DNA from: Flavobacteriales bacterium
GTDB taxonomy: Bacteria; Bacteroidota; Bacteroidia; Flavobacteriales_D; Crocinitomicaceae
Assembly: GCA_947488235.1 (NCBI GenBank)
Contig: CANLAQ010000014.1
Location: forward strand, 1 to 55,669
DNA: 55,669 bases
Direction: 5' to 3'
The notes beneath the pieces were generated by a model, which ran no database searches, was not told the origin of the DNA, and saw only the letters and a program-made list of their open reading frames with translations. Below are positions 18,994 through 26,846 of the stretch, in pieces. Within the stretch, counting starts at the first letter, position 1, and each line of letters starts with the position of its first letter. Both the position numbers and the translations under genes were made by a program.

Positions 18994-20136
18994 ATGAATT
19001 TCGAATTAACAGAAGAACAAATAGCGGTTAAAGAAGCAGCAAGAGATTTCGCTCAAAATGTACTTAAGCCAGGGGTGATTGAAAGAGACAATCAGCAAAA
19101 ATTTCCTACTGAAGAGATTAAGCAATTGGCTGAACTTGGATTTATGGGAATGATGGTGGATCCAAAATATGGCGGAAGCGGTATGGATACTCTATCCTAT
19201 GTTTTAGCAATGGAAGAAATTTCTAAAGTTGATGCTTCAACTTCTGTTTGTATGTCTGTAAACAATTCATTAGTGTGTTGGGGAATTGAAAAATTTGGAA
19301 CAGAAGAACAAAAACAAAAGTATTTGGTTCCATTAGCAACAGGTGAGAAAATCGGTGCTTTTTGTTTGTCCGAACCAGAAGCTGGTTCAGATGCAACTTC
19401 GCAACAAACTACTGCAATTGATATGGGTGATCATTACCTTTTGAATGGAACGAAAAATTGGATTACCAATGGTTCTTCCGCATCAATCTATTTAGTAGTT
19501 GCTCAGACCAATAAAGAATTAGGTCACAAAGGAATTAATGTTGTAATTGTTGAGCGTGGTATGGAGGGATTCATAGTAGGTGCAAAAGAAGATAAGTTAG
19601 GAATTAGAGGAAGTGATACACATACTTTACTTTTCAATGATGTAAAAGTTCCGAAAGAAAATAGAATTGGTGAAGATGGATTTGGATTCACTTTTGCAAT
19701 GAAAGTATTAAGTGGTGGAAGAATTGGTATTGCAGCACAAGCTTTGGGAATTGCAGGAGGAGCATTTGAATTGGCTTTAGCGTATTCTCAAGAAAGAAAA
19801 ACTTTTGGTAAAGAAATCTATAAGCACCAGGCAATAGCATTTAAGTTGGCTGATATGGCTACAGAAATTGAGGCTGCTAAATTATTAGTGTATCGCTCTG
19901 CATCGGACAAAGATAATGGTCGAAATTATGATCAATCTAGTGCAATGGCCAAATTGTATGCTTCAAAGGTAGCTATGGAACAAACAGTGGAAGCGGTTCA
20001 AATACACGGTGGATATGGTTTTGTAAAAGAATACCATGTGGAACGCCTGATGAGAGATGCTAAAATCACTCAGATTTATGAGGGAACTTCAGAAATTCAG
20101 AAAATCGTTATTTCTAGAGGCTTACTTAAATCATAA
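18994..20136 (+). CDS. Acyl-CoA dehydrogenase
   Basis: An FAD enzyme introducing the trans-2 double bond in fatty-acid or amino-acid acyl-CoAs. The 380-residue protein is family length. Visible motifs: FCLSEPEAGSDATSQQTTA (FAD and substrate), WITNGSSASIYLVVAQ, and the C-terminal ITQIYEGTSEIQKIVISRG, whose Glu is the usual catalytic base of the short/medium-chain group. Chain-length preference is unknown. Its 3' end overlaps the convergent peroxiredoxin gene by 6 bases within an inverted repeat. Confidence 0.93.
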   Translation: MNFELTEEQIAVKEAARDFAQNVLKPGVIERDNQQKFPTEEIKQLAELGFMGMMVDPKYGGSGMDTLSYVLAMEEISKVDASTSVCMSVNNSLVCWGIEKFGTEEQKQKYLVPLATGEKIGAFCLSEPEAGSDATSQQTTAIDMGDHYLLNGTKNWITNGSSASIYLVVAQTNKELGHKGINVVIVERGMEGFIVGAKEDKLGIRGSDTHTLLFNDVKVPKENRIGEDGFGFTFAMKVLSGGRIGIAAQALGIAGGAFELALAYSQERKTFGKEIYKHQAIAFKLADMATEIEAAKLLVYRSASDKDNGRNYDQSSAMAKLYASKVAMEQTVEAVQIHGGYGFVKEYHVERLMRDAKITQIYEGTSEIQKIVISRGLLKS

Positions 20137-20149
20137 GGTTTTAAGTAAG
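20121..20149. terminator. Inverted repeat at the convergent gene ends
   Basis: CTTACTTAAA (20121-20130) and TTTAAGTAAG (20140-20149) are perfect complements around a 9-base loop. The hairpin covers both stop codons of the convergent acyl-CoA dehydrogenase and peroxiredoxin genes. No U tract follows, so termination is only a possibility. Confidence 0.4.
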
Positions 20150-20583
20150 GCTAAGGCCTTGTCGATATGACCATTTGGGTCTAACATAGAATTGTATATC
20201 CCACAAACGATTCCTTTTTTGTTGATGACATAACTCACCCTACCAGGAAGTAATCCAAGTAAATTTGTCGGAACGCCAAAAAGTTTTCTAGCAATTTTGT
20301 GCTGATCGGCTAATAGATTAAAATTCAATTGATATTTATTGGAGAATTTTTTATGGGCAGTAACACTGTCTGAAGAAATACCAATTACAGTAGCTCCTAA
20401 ATCTAAAAATTCTTGATTTGCATCTCTAAATGAGCAAGCTTCAATGGTACAGCCACGCGTATTGTCTTTGGGATAGAAATAGATAACGATATTCTGCTTT
20501 CCAAGTATGGATTGGATGTCAAATAAAACTCCATCTTGATTCGGTAATTCAAAAATGGGACAAGAATCGCCAATTGCTATCAT
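20131..20583 (-). CDS. bcp: BCP/PrxQ-type thiol peroxiredoxin
   Basis: A 150-residue thioredoxin-fold peroxidase reducing hydrogen peroxide and organic peroxides. The active-site stretch is YFYPKDNTRGCTIEACSFRD, with the peroxidatic Cys and the second Cys five residues later, as in atypical 2-Cys PrxQ. It is the last gene of the carotenoid/photolyase operon, overlapping the photolyase stop by 4 bases. This placement suggests a role in photo-oxidative defence. Confidence 0.92.
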   Translation of the reverse strand: MIAIGDSCPIFELPNQDGVLFDIQSILGKQNIVIYFYPKDNTRGCTIEACSFRDANQEFLDLGATVIGISSDSVTAHKKFSNKYQLNFNLLADQHKIARKLFGVPTNLLGLLPGRVSYVINKKGIVCGIYNSMLDPNGHIDKALALLKTL

Positions 20584-21917
20584 GATATTTCGTTTAGTGC
20601 TGTTTTATATCGATTAATTACTCGATCTCGAGCAAAAGTATGTTCAATTATTGGTTCAGGGTATTCTTTAGTATCAAATTCTGGAATCCATTTTTTTATG
20701 TACTCCATTTTAGGATCAAATTTTTGTTGTTGCAAGGTTGGGTTGAAAACTCTGAAATAAGGTGCTGCATCGCAACCACAACCAGCAGCCCATTGCCAAC
20801 CACCGATGTTACTTGCCTCCTCATAATCTAATAATTTTTCAGCAAAATACGCAGCGCCCCATTTCCAATCCAACAATAGATGTTTGCAAAGAAAACTAGC
20901 AACAACCATCCGAACTCTATTGTGCATAAATCCTGTGGTGTTGAGTTCCCGCATTCCGGCATCCACTAAGGGATAACCAGTTTTTCCTTCACGCCAAGCA
21001 TTAAAGTGGTTTTCATTATGTTCCCATTCTATTCTTTCGTATTTCACTTTAAATGCCTGCTCCACGGATTGTGGAAAGTGATGTATGATCATTTGATAAA
21101 AGTCACGCCAAATCAATTCATTTAAGTATACTGAATTTTTAGTAAGGGCTACTTGTGCTAATTGCCTAATGCTTATGGTGCCAAAGCGCAGATGAATACT
21201 TAGTTTACTAGTGCCTTTTATATAGGGCAAATCTCTTGTTTCATGATAATTTTTCAGGATTTCATTAGGAATGAGACGCGATGGAAATTGTATTTTATCA
21301 TTTTCTTTAAACCCGATTTCCTCGAATGAAAGCATCTTTTGAGCTGAAATAGGAGTCAATAATTGATCATAATAATTTTCAGTTGGGATACTTGCATAAT
21401 CTTGACTATTTAACTTTTCTCTCCATTTATTTGCATACGGAGTATAGATCGTATAGGGCAATCCATCGCCTTTTGTTATCTCCTCTTTCTCAAAAATAAC
21501 ATGATCTTTTGCCCCAATAAATTTAATTTTGTTTTCTTCAAGCAGTTCGTAAATTCTTTTATCTCTCTTAACTGCCTTTGGTTCATAATCTCTATTGGTA
21601 TAAACCGCTTCGGCGCCCATTTCAAGCGCCAATTTTGGAATTAATGCAATTGGATCGCCATATAAAACCAATAAATCAGCACCCAAAGATTGATATTCTG
21701 CTTTTAAGCGTACTATTTCACGATAGATAAAAGTGATCCTTGCATCCTCTTTACTGGTGAGTAATTTGAGAATATTAGCATCAAAAATAAATACAGATTG
21801 AATTTTATTTCCTGAAGTCAAGGCCTTATAAAGTCCTGAATTATCATTTATTCTTAGATCTCTTCGATGCCAAAAAAGATTAACTTTATTGGAACTTTTT
21901 GAATTATTTTCCATCAT
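20580..21917 (-). CDS. phrB: Deoxyribodipyrimidine photolyase / cryptochrome family
   Basis: A 445-residue flavoprotein that uses blue light to repair pyrimidine dimers. The N-terminal antenna domain begins NLFWHRRDLRINDNSGLYKA. The FAD domain shows LSIHLRFGTISIRQL, ELIWRDFYQMI, TGYPLVDAGMRELNTTGFMHNRVRM and EEASNIGGWQWAAGCGCDAAPYFRVFNP in pieces typical of class I photolyases. Length and motifs fit an active photolyase rather than a plant-type cryptochrome. It overlaps the pterin synthase gene by 14 bases and the peroxiredoxin by 4. Confidence 0.92.
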   Translation of the reverse strand: MMENNSKSSNKVNLFWHRRDLRINDNSGLYKALTSGNKIQSVFIFDANILKLLTSKEDARITFIYREIVRLKAEYQSLGADLLVLYGDPIALIPKLALEMGAEAVYTNRDYEPKAVKRDKRIYELLEENKIKFIGAKDHVIFEKEEITKGDGLPYTIYTPYANKWREKLNSQDYASIPTENYYDQLLTPISAQKMLSFEEIGFKENDKIQFPSRLIPNEILKNYHETRDLPYIKGTSKLSIHLRFGTISIRQLAQVALTKNSVYLNELIWRDFYQMIIHHFPQSVEQAFKVKYERIEWEHNENHFNAWREGKTGYPLVDAGMRELNTTGFMHNRVRMVVASFLCKHLLLDWKWGAAYFAEKLLDYEEASNIGGWQWAAGCGCDAAPYFRVFNPTLQQQKFDPKMEYIKKWIPEFDTKEYPEPIIEHTFARDRVINRYKTALNEIS

Positions 21918-22311
21918 AGAAAACGATATTGTTTTCTGTTTCCCATAGTTTCAAGCTAAGCTCGTATTTAGACTCTAATTTAGCGCGTAGAATATTGTAA
22001 CATACCAAGGCTATATTTTCAACTGTTGGGTTTAGGTCTGCAAATTCAATACAATCTAAGTTTAAGTTCCTATGGTCAAAGCGTTCCAAAATTTCTTCTT
22101 TGATCATTTCTTTGACTAATTTGAGATCCACTAGATATCCAGTTTCAGGATCAATTTTTCCCTCCACCCAAACTTCCAGGGTGTAGTTATGACCATGAAA
22201 ATTTGGATTGTTACATTTTCCAAAGACAGCATTGTTTTTTTCATCCGACCAATCAGGACGAAAAAGCCTGTGAGCGGCATTAAAGGTAGTCCTTCTGCAA
22301 ACTTTCATCAT
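21904..22311 (-). CDS. 6-pyruvoyl-tetrahydropterin synthase family protein
   Basis: A 135-residue T-fold pterin enzyme acting on dihydroneopterin triphosphate. The zinc histidines are His14-region FNAAHRL and the HGHNY pair. The catalytic Cys lies in GKCNNPNFHGHNY, whose spacing resembles true (BH4-type) PTPS more than QueD. RFDHRNLNLD and PTVENIA supply the other active-site residues. It lies inside the carotenoid/photolyase operon, overlapping idi by 4 bases and the photolyase by 14. A link to pterin chromophore or cofactor supply is inference; QueD (queuosine) is the alternative. Confidence 0.85.
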   Translation of the reverse strand: MMKVCRRTTFNAAHRLFRPDWSDEKNNAVFGKCNNPNFHGHNYTLEVWVEGKIDPETGYLVDLKLVKEMIKEEILERFDHRNLNLDCIEFADLNPTVENIALVCYNILRAKLESKYELSLKLWETENNIVFYDGK

Positions 22312-22826
22312 TGGAATTGAAATTTATCGATATATGAATTTATAATTATTTTGAACCAAATGGTAAAATCATTTGGTTGTGTATGCATTCGTTCTTTGAG
22401 TTCTGGAAGACTGATCCATTGGTACGCTGCAACTTCTTCTTCATTTATGAGGGGTTCAGCATTGGAGTATCCTAAAAACACATGATCCAGTTCATATTCT
22501 TCAATAGTTTCGTTAATGCGTTCTTTATAGATAAATGAAAATTGCTCTTTTAATTCACACTGCATTCCCATTTCTTCTTCCAATCTTCTGTTAGCAGCAT
22601 CTAAGTTGGTTTCTTCTGGGAAGGGGTGACTGCAACAGGTATTGGTCCAAAGTCCAGGAGAGTGATATTTATCAAAAGCTCTTTGATGTATGAGCAATTC
22701 TTTTTGGTCATTGAAAATGAAAATGGAGAACGCACGGTGTAAGGCTCCTTTTAAGTGAGCTTCCAATTTTTCCATTGTTCCAAGAACCTCATCATTTTCG
22801 TTGACAAGAATTACTTTTTGTATCAT
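22308..22826 (-). CDS. idi: Isopentenyl-diphosphate delta-isomerase, type I
   Basis: Interconverts IPP and DMAPP, feeding carotenoid synthesis. The 172-residue Nudix-fold protein has HRAFSIFIFND, LLIHQRAFDKYHSPGLWTNTCCSHPF with the active-site Cys, and RRLEEEMGM, the Nudix-like glutamate box. It overlaps crtB and the pterin synthase gene by 4 bases each, showing tight co-translation in the operon. Confidence 0.93.
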   Translation of the reverse strand: MIQKVILVNENDEVLGTMEKLEAHLKGALHRAFSIFIFNDQKELLIHQRAFDKYHSPGLWTNTCCSHPFPEETNLDAANRRLEEEMGMQCELKEQFSFIYKERINETIEEYELDHVFLGYSNAEPLINEEEVAAYQWISLPELKERMHTQPNDFTIWFKIIINSYIDKFQFQ

Positions 22827-23659
22827 AAGCTATTGAGGTTGTGACGAACATATGAAGATAAAAGCAGTCTAAACTTTTTATTGTTAGGGATGCGGATTCT
22901 TTTATTCATTAGGGTTTCTGGCGAACTATTTTTTATTTTATTAAATAATTTAAAATAATATACATACGCTAAATACACTCCTAATCTAGCATTTTTCGGA
23001 AGTTGTTTGACTCCTTCATATCCTAAAGAAAAATCGAGTGAAATATCTTTTTCAATTTCTTTTTTCGTAGCTTCATCAAAGGTATTGATATCAAATCCAG
23101 GAAAATAAGCACGCCCTAATTCTGTATAATCCGCTTGTAGGTCTCTTAAAAAATTAATTTTTTGAAATGCAGAACCCAATTTCATTGCATAATGCTTAAG
23201 TCTTTCAAATTCTGCCGTATCTCCTTCAACAAAAACTTGCAAGCACATTAATCCAACTACTTCAGCAGATCCAAGAATATATGTTTCATATTCAACTTGC
23301 TCATAATCTGTTGAATTTAAGTCCATTTCCATGGAGTTTAAAAAAGTTTCAATAAGATCTAATGGAATATTGTAGGTATTTACGGCCCATTGAAAGCTAT
23401 TTAATATTGGATTTAAAGATATTTTTTCTTCAATAGCGCGATAGGTTTGAGTTTTAAAGTCAGCTAACAAGAATTCTTTATCAAATCCATGAAATGAATC
23501 TACAATTTCATCTGCAAATCTAACAAAACCATAGATGGCATAGATTGGCTTTTGTATTTTTTTATTTAATAAACTTATCCCTAACGAAAAAGAAGTACTG
23601 TATCTTTTTGTAGTTAATTGGCTTATTTCTTGACTTATGTCATCAAAAATCGACTTCAT
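22823..23659 (-). CDS. crtB: Phytoene synthase (squalene/phytoene synthase family)
   Basis: Condenses two geranylgeranyl diphosphates to phytoene. The 278-residue protein contains the two aspartate-rich motifs, YGFVRFADEIVDSF and KINFLRDLQADYTELGRAYFP, plus the YETYILGSAEVVGLMCLQVF helix of the family. It joins crtI with a one-base overlap at 23659 and idi with a 4-base overlap. Product specificity is inferred from the crtI neighbour. Confidence 0.93.
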   Translation of the reverse strand: MKSIFDDISQEISQLTTKRYSTSFSLGISLLNKKIQKPIYAIYGFVRFADEIVDSFHGFDKEFLLADFKTQTYRAIEEKISLNPILNSFQWAVNTYNIPLDLIETFLNSMEMDLNSTDYEQVEYETYILGSAEVVGLMCLQVFVEGDTAEFERLKHYAMKLGSAFQKINFLRDLQADYTELGRAYFPGFDINTFDEATKKEIEKDISLDFSLGYEGVKQLPKNARLGVYLAYVYYFKLFNKIKNSSPETLMNKRIRIPNNKKFRLLLSSYVRHNLNSL

Positions 23660-25131
23660 TATTTCGAATACTGTTTAATTATTTCATTGGCAACAACTTC
23701 CCCCGAAATTATTGATGGAGGTACTCCTGGACCAGGAACAGTTAATTGACCCGTGTAATAAAAGTTTTTTAATTTTTTGTTCTTCAGACTAGGCTTTAAA
23801 ATCGCAGTTTGTTTTAATGTGTTGGCTAATCCGTATGCATTTCCTTTGAACGCATGGTAATCATTTTTAAAATCTTCAATGCAAAAGCTTCTTTTGTATA
23901 CGATATTGTCTTTTATATCATTTCCTGTAATTGCTTTTAATCTTTGTAATAAAATTTCAAAATAATATTCTCTTGTGGCATCATCATCCTTTAAATCAGG
24001 CGCAATGGGCACTAGAAAAAAGAGATTCTCATGTCCAGCAGGCGCAACACTATCATCTGTAACCGAAGGAACTGATAAATAAAACAAAGGTTTAGTTGGC
24101 CATTTTGGGTTTTTATAAATTTCTTTACCATGATCATCAAGCGATTCATCGAAGAATAAGTTATGATGTCTGAGGTTATCAACTCTTTTATTGATACCTA
24201 CATAGAAGATCAAACAAGAAGGAGCCATGGTTCTTTTGTCCCAATAAGAATCAGTGTAATTTGCCTTGTCACCTAATAATTTATCATCTGTATGTTGGTA
24301 ATCTGCTCCAGAAATAAATACATCTGAAGGAAAAACTTGATCTTTAGTTCTTGCAGCAATTACTTTCCCACCTTCACAGTCAAAGGAAGTAACTTCAGCG
24401 TCTTTTATTATCTTAACTCCTTGCTCTAGAGCAATTTTTTCAAAGGCTTCAATAAATTTGAACATGCCTCCCATTGGATACCAAGTTCCTAGAGAAATAT
24501 CTGCATAATTCATTAGTGAGTAGAGCGCAGGAGTTTCGTTAGGCATAGCACCTAAAAAAAGTACAGGAAATTCAAGCATGGAAATAAGCTTCGGATGCTT
24601 AAAGTACTTTCTGATGTATTTAGAAAATGGTTTGGTTAAATCTAATTGAAAGAGCCCTTTTAATATTCGCATGTCTGCAAATTCTAATAAGGATAAACTC
24701 GGTCTAAAGACTAGGTCTTTCATTCCAACATCATATTTGTATTCAGCTTCTTTGAGAAAAGTTTTTAATTGAATTGAACTCCCTGGCTCTAACGATTCGA
24801 ACCATTTTTCCATTTCTGAATAATTCGCTGGGATGTCTGTGTAATCATGGTCAGGCCAATAAATCCTATAGGATGGGTCTAATCTTTTTAAGGTGTAGAA
24901 ATCAGCACTTGTATGGCCAAATTGTGCGTAGAATCGCTCAAAAACATCTGGCATCCAATACCAACTTGGTCCCATATCAAATACAAAACCGTCTGTTTTG
25001 AATTGCCTCGCTCTTCCGCCAATAGTACTATTTTTTTCAAGTATCGTCACATCATATCCTGCTTTGGCTAAAAATGAAGCAGCTGATAAACTGGCAATTC
25101 CAGCTCCAATAAGGGTGACTTTTTTACTCAT
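23659..25131 (-). CDS. crtI: Phytoene desaturase (CrtI)
   Basis: An FAD-dependent desaturase converting phytoene toward lycopene. The 490-residue protein opens with the dinucleotide-binding motif VTLIGAGIASLSAASFLAKA, then LEKNSTIGGRARQF. The C-terminal carotenoid-desaturase block is NFYYTGQLTVPGPGVPPSII with SGEVVANEI. Its start immediately follows the sigma-factor stop (25132). No lycopene cyclase or hydroxylase is present in the operon, so the final carotenoid cannot be deduced here. Confidence 0.94.
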   Translation of the reverse strand: MSKKVTLIGAGIASLSAASFLAKAGYDVTILEKNSTIGGRARQFKTDGFVFDMGPSWYWMPDVFERFYAQFGHTSADFYTLKRLDPSYRIYWPDHDYTDIPANYSEMEKWFESLEPGSSIQLKTFLKEAEYKYDVGMKDLVFRPSLSLLEFADMRILKGLFQLDLTKPFSKYIRKYFKHPKLISMLEFPVLFLGAMPNETPALYSLMNYADISLGTWYPMGGMFKFIEAFEKIALEQGVKIIKDAEVTSFDCEGGKVIAARTKDQVFPSDVFISGADYQHTDDKLLGDKANYTDSYWDKRTMAPSCLIFYVGINKRVDNLRHHNLFFDESLDDHGKEIYKNPKWPTKPLFYLSVPSVTDDSVAPAGHENLFFLVPIAPDLKDDDATREYYFEILLQRLKAITGNDIKDNIVYKRSFCIEDFKNDYHAFKGNAYGLANTLKQTAILKPSLKNKKLKNFYYTGQLTVPGPGVPPSIISGEVVANEIIKQYSK

Positions 25132-25644
25132 TTAGTTGGCAGAATAAGAATATTCAGGAAGTAAACTCATTAATTTTTTGCGTGCAAAAAATATTCTGCT
25201 CTTGACTGTCCCAATGGGAATATGTAATTTTTCAGAAATCTCTTTATATTTAAATCCTTCGAAATGCATTAAGAATGGAGTTCTGTATTCGGCCTCTAAA
25301 ATATCAATTTTTTTGTTAATATCCTTAGTTGAAATGATTTCAATCGCAGTTTCGCTACTTCCAGAAGAATTTGAAATTAAATACATCTCATTAGAAGTAT
25401 CAAAAATTGTTCTTGATTTAACTTTTCTTCTGTATTGATTGATAAACAAATTTCTCATTATGGTAAATGTCCATGCCTTGAAATTTGTTTGAGGCGTATA
25501 ATATTTTCTGTAGGTAATCGCTTTAAGCATTGTTTCTTGTGTAAGGTCTAAAGCATCATCTTTATTTCGTGTAAAACTCATAGCAAATGATTGCAAATGC
25601 CCTTCCAAACTAATAAGCGCTTCATTGAATTCTAAAGTTGACAT
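25132..25644 (-). CDS. ECF sigma factor heading the carotenoid/photolyase operon
   Basis: A 170-residue sigma factor. Region 2: FAMSFTRNKDDALDLTQETMLKA and FKAWTFTIMRNLFINQYRR. Region 4: LEAEYRTPFLMHFEGFKYKEI with LHIPIGTVKSRIFFARKKL. No anti-sigma gene lies next to it. It is the first gene of a seven-gene operon ending at 20131 and is preceded by a four-part GTTTAAC-type operator. A role in light- or oxidation-induced expression, possibly of its own operon, is inferred from the gene set. Confidence 0.9.
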   Translation of the reverse strand: MSTLEFNEALISLEGHLQSFAMSFTRNKDDALDLTQETMLKAITYRKYYTPQTNFKAWTFTIMRNLFINQYRRKVKSRTIFDTSNEMYLISNSSGSSETAIEIISTKDINKKIDILEAEYRTPFLMHFEGFKYKEISEKLHIPIGTVKSRIFFARKKLMSLLPEYSYSAN

Positions 25645-25652
25645 AATGTTTT

Positions 25653-25713
25653 GTTTAACGATTCACTTGTAAAGTTAAACATATTGTTTAACAAACAAAC
25701 AAAAAGATTAAAC
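25653..25713. promoter_or_regulatory. Four-half-site operator upstream of the carotenoid operon
   Basis: Half-sites are GTTTAAC (25653-25659), GTTAAAC (25674-25680), GTTTAAC (25686-25692) and ATTAAAC (25707-25713). Centres are 21, 12 and 21 bases apart, so the array is symmetric: two inverted pairs each with a 14-base spacer, repeated at 33 bases. This is the pattern of a dimeric or tetrameric repressor. MerR-type light/B12 regulators (CarH/LitR) control carotenoid genes in other bacteria; that assignment here is inference. Confidence 0.6.
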
Positions 25714-25763
25714 AAAATAATTTTTTTTATATTTCTTATTGATTATCATTAGTTCTTTTAATC

Positions 25764-26696
25764 TTAAAGATTCTCTAACATGACTTGCACCATTCCATCT
25801 AAATCAAATTTGGGTTCCCAGCCCCAATGTTTTTTACTCATAGAATCATCAATTGAATTTGGCCAACTGTCTGCAATGGCTTGTCTGAAATCCGGATTAT
25901 ATTCAATTTCGAAGTTGGGTATTACTTTTTGAATAGCTTTTGCAAGTACTGCGGGGGTAAAGCTTATTCCAGCAAGATTATAGGAAGATTTAATTTTAAC
26001 ATTTTCTATTGGTGCTTCCATCAACTCAATGGTTGCTCTAATCGCATCATCCATAAACATCATTGGAAGTGCTGTATCTTCTTTTAGAAAACAAGTAAAT
26101 TTTTTATTTTCCTTGGCCTTGTAGAATATATCTACTGCATAATCTGTTGTTCCGCCACCGGGTAAACTTTTGTAAGATATTAATCCTGGATAGCGAATAC
26201 TTCTAACATCTACTCCAAATTTTAAATTATAATATTCACACCATCTTTCTCCTGCCTGTTTAGAGATTCCATAAACGGTTGTAGGTTCCATTATGGTATG
26301 TTGGGGAGTTTGATCCATAGGTGTTGTTGGACCAAATACAGCAATAGAACTTGGCCAAAATATTTTATCAATATGTTTTTCCTTGGCCAGATCTAAAATT
26401 ATAAAAAGACCTTCCATATTAAGTTTCCATGCAAATTCAGGATTTTTCTCTGCTGTAGCGGATAGAAGGGCTGCCAATAAATAAACCTCTTTAATATTAT
26501 TTTCAATGATATAAGCACGAATACTTTGCTTGTCAAGCGCATCTAATTGAATGTAGGGTCCATTACTAATAATCTCTGGACATTCACTTTTTAAATCTGC
26601 GGCAATCACAGTTTCTTCTCCTTTTAATTGTCTAAGTGTGAGGACTAATTCTGTTCCTATTTGTCCGCAGGCACCCAATACTAGTATTTTTTTCAT
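25764..26696 (-). CDS. NAD-dependent epimerase/dehydratase family, L-threonine 3-dehydrogenase-like
   Basis: A 310-residue extended short-chain dehydrogenase. The Rossmann loop is ILVLGACGQIGTELV and the catalytic YxxxK is YGISKQAGE. Segments FWPSSIAVFGPTTP, SIRYPGLISYKSLPGGGTTDYAVDIF and LPMMFMDDAIRATIELM match the SDR-type threonine dehydrogenase, which oxidises L-threonine to 2-amino-3-oxobutyrate. ATG 26696 (MKKILVLG) is preferred over 26714. It is divergent from hmgA, so a shared amino-acid catabolic region is plausible. Confidence 0.83.
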   Translation of the reverse strand: MKKILVLGACGQIGTELVLTLRQLKGEETVIAADLKSECPEIISNGPYIQLDALDKQSIRAYIIENNIKEVYLLAALLSATAEKNPEFAWKLNMEGLFIILDLAKEKHIDKIFWPSSIAVFGPTTPMDQTPQHTIMEPTTVYGISKQAGERWCEYYNLKFGVDVRSIRYPGLISYKSLPGGGTTDYAVDIFYKAKENKKFTCFLKEDTALPMMFMDDAIRATIELMEAPIENVKIKSSYNLAGISFTPAVLAKAIQKVIPNFEIEYNPDFRQAIADSWPNSIDDSMSKKHWGWEPKFDLDGMVQVMLENL

Positions 26697-26814
26697 CCAA
26701 TTGAATTTGGACAAATTTAACTTTTGCTTTTTGATTTATGTCCATGTTAGAAAAAAATAGTCCATAAGATGATAAAACTGATTAAAATCATTTATTATAA
26801 GTATCTTAAATTCT

Positions 26815-26822
26815 TACATTTG
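26815..26822 (+). promoter_or_regulatory. -7 promoter element for hmgA-hppD
   Basis: TACATTTG matches TAnnTTTG and lies 24 bases before the hmgA start. A TTG at normal spacing was not found. Confidence 0.5.
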
Positions 26823-26846
26823 TTATAGAAACAAAAAAGACTTGTT

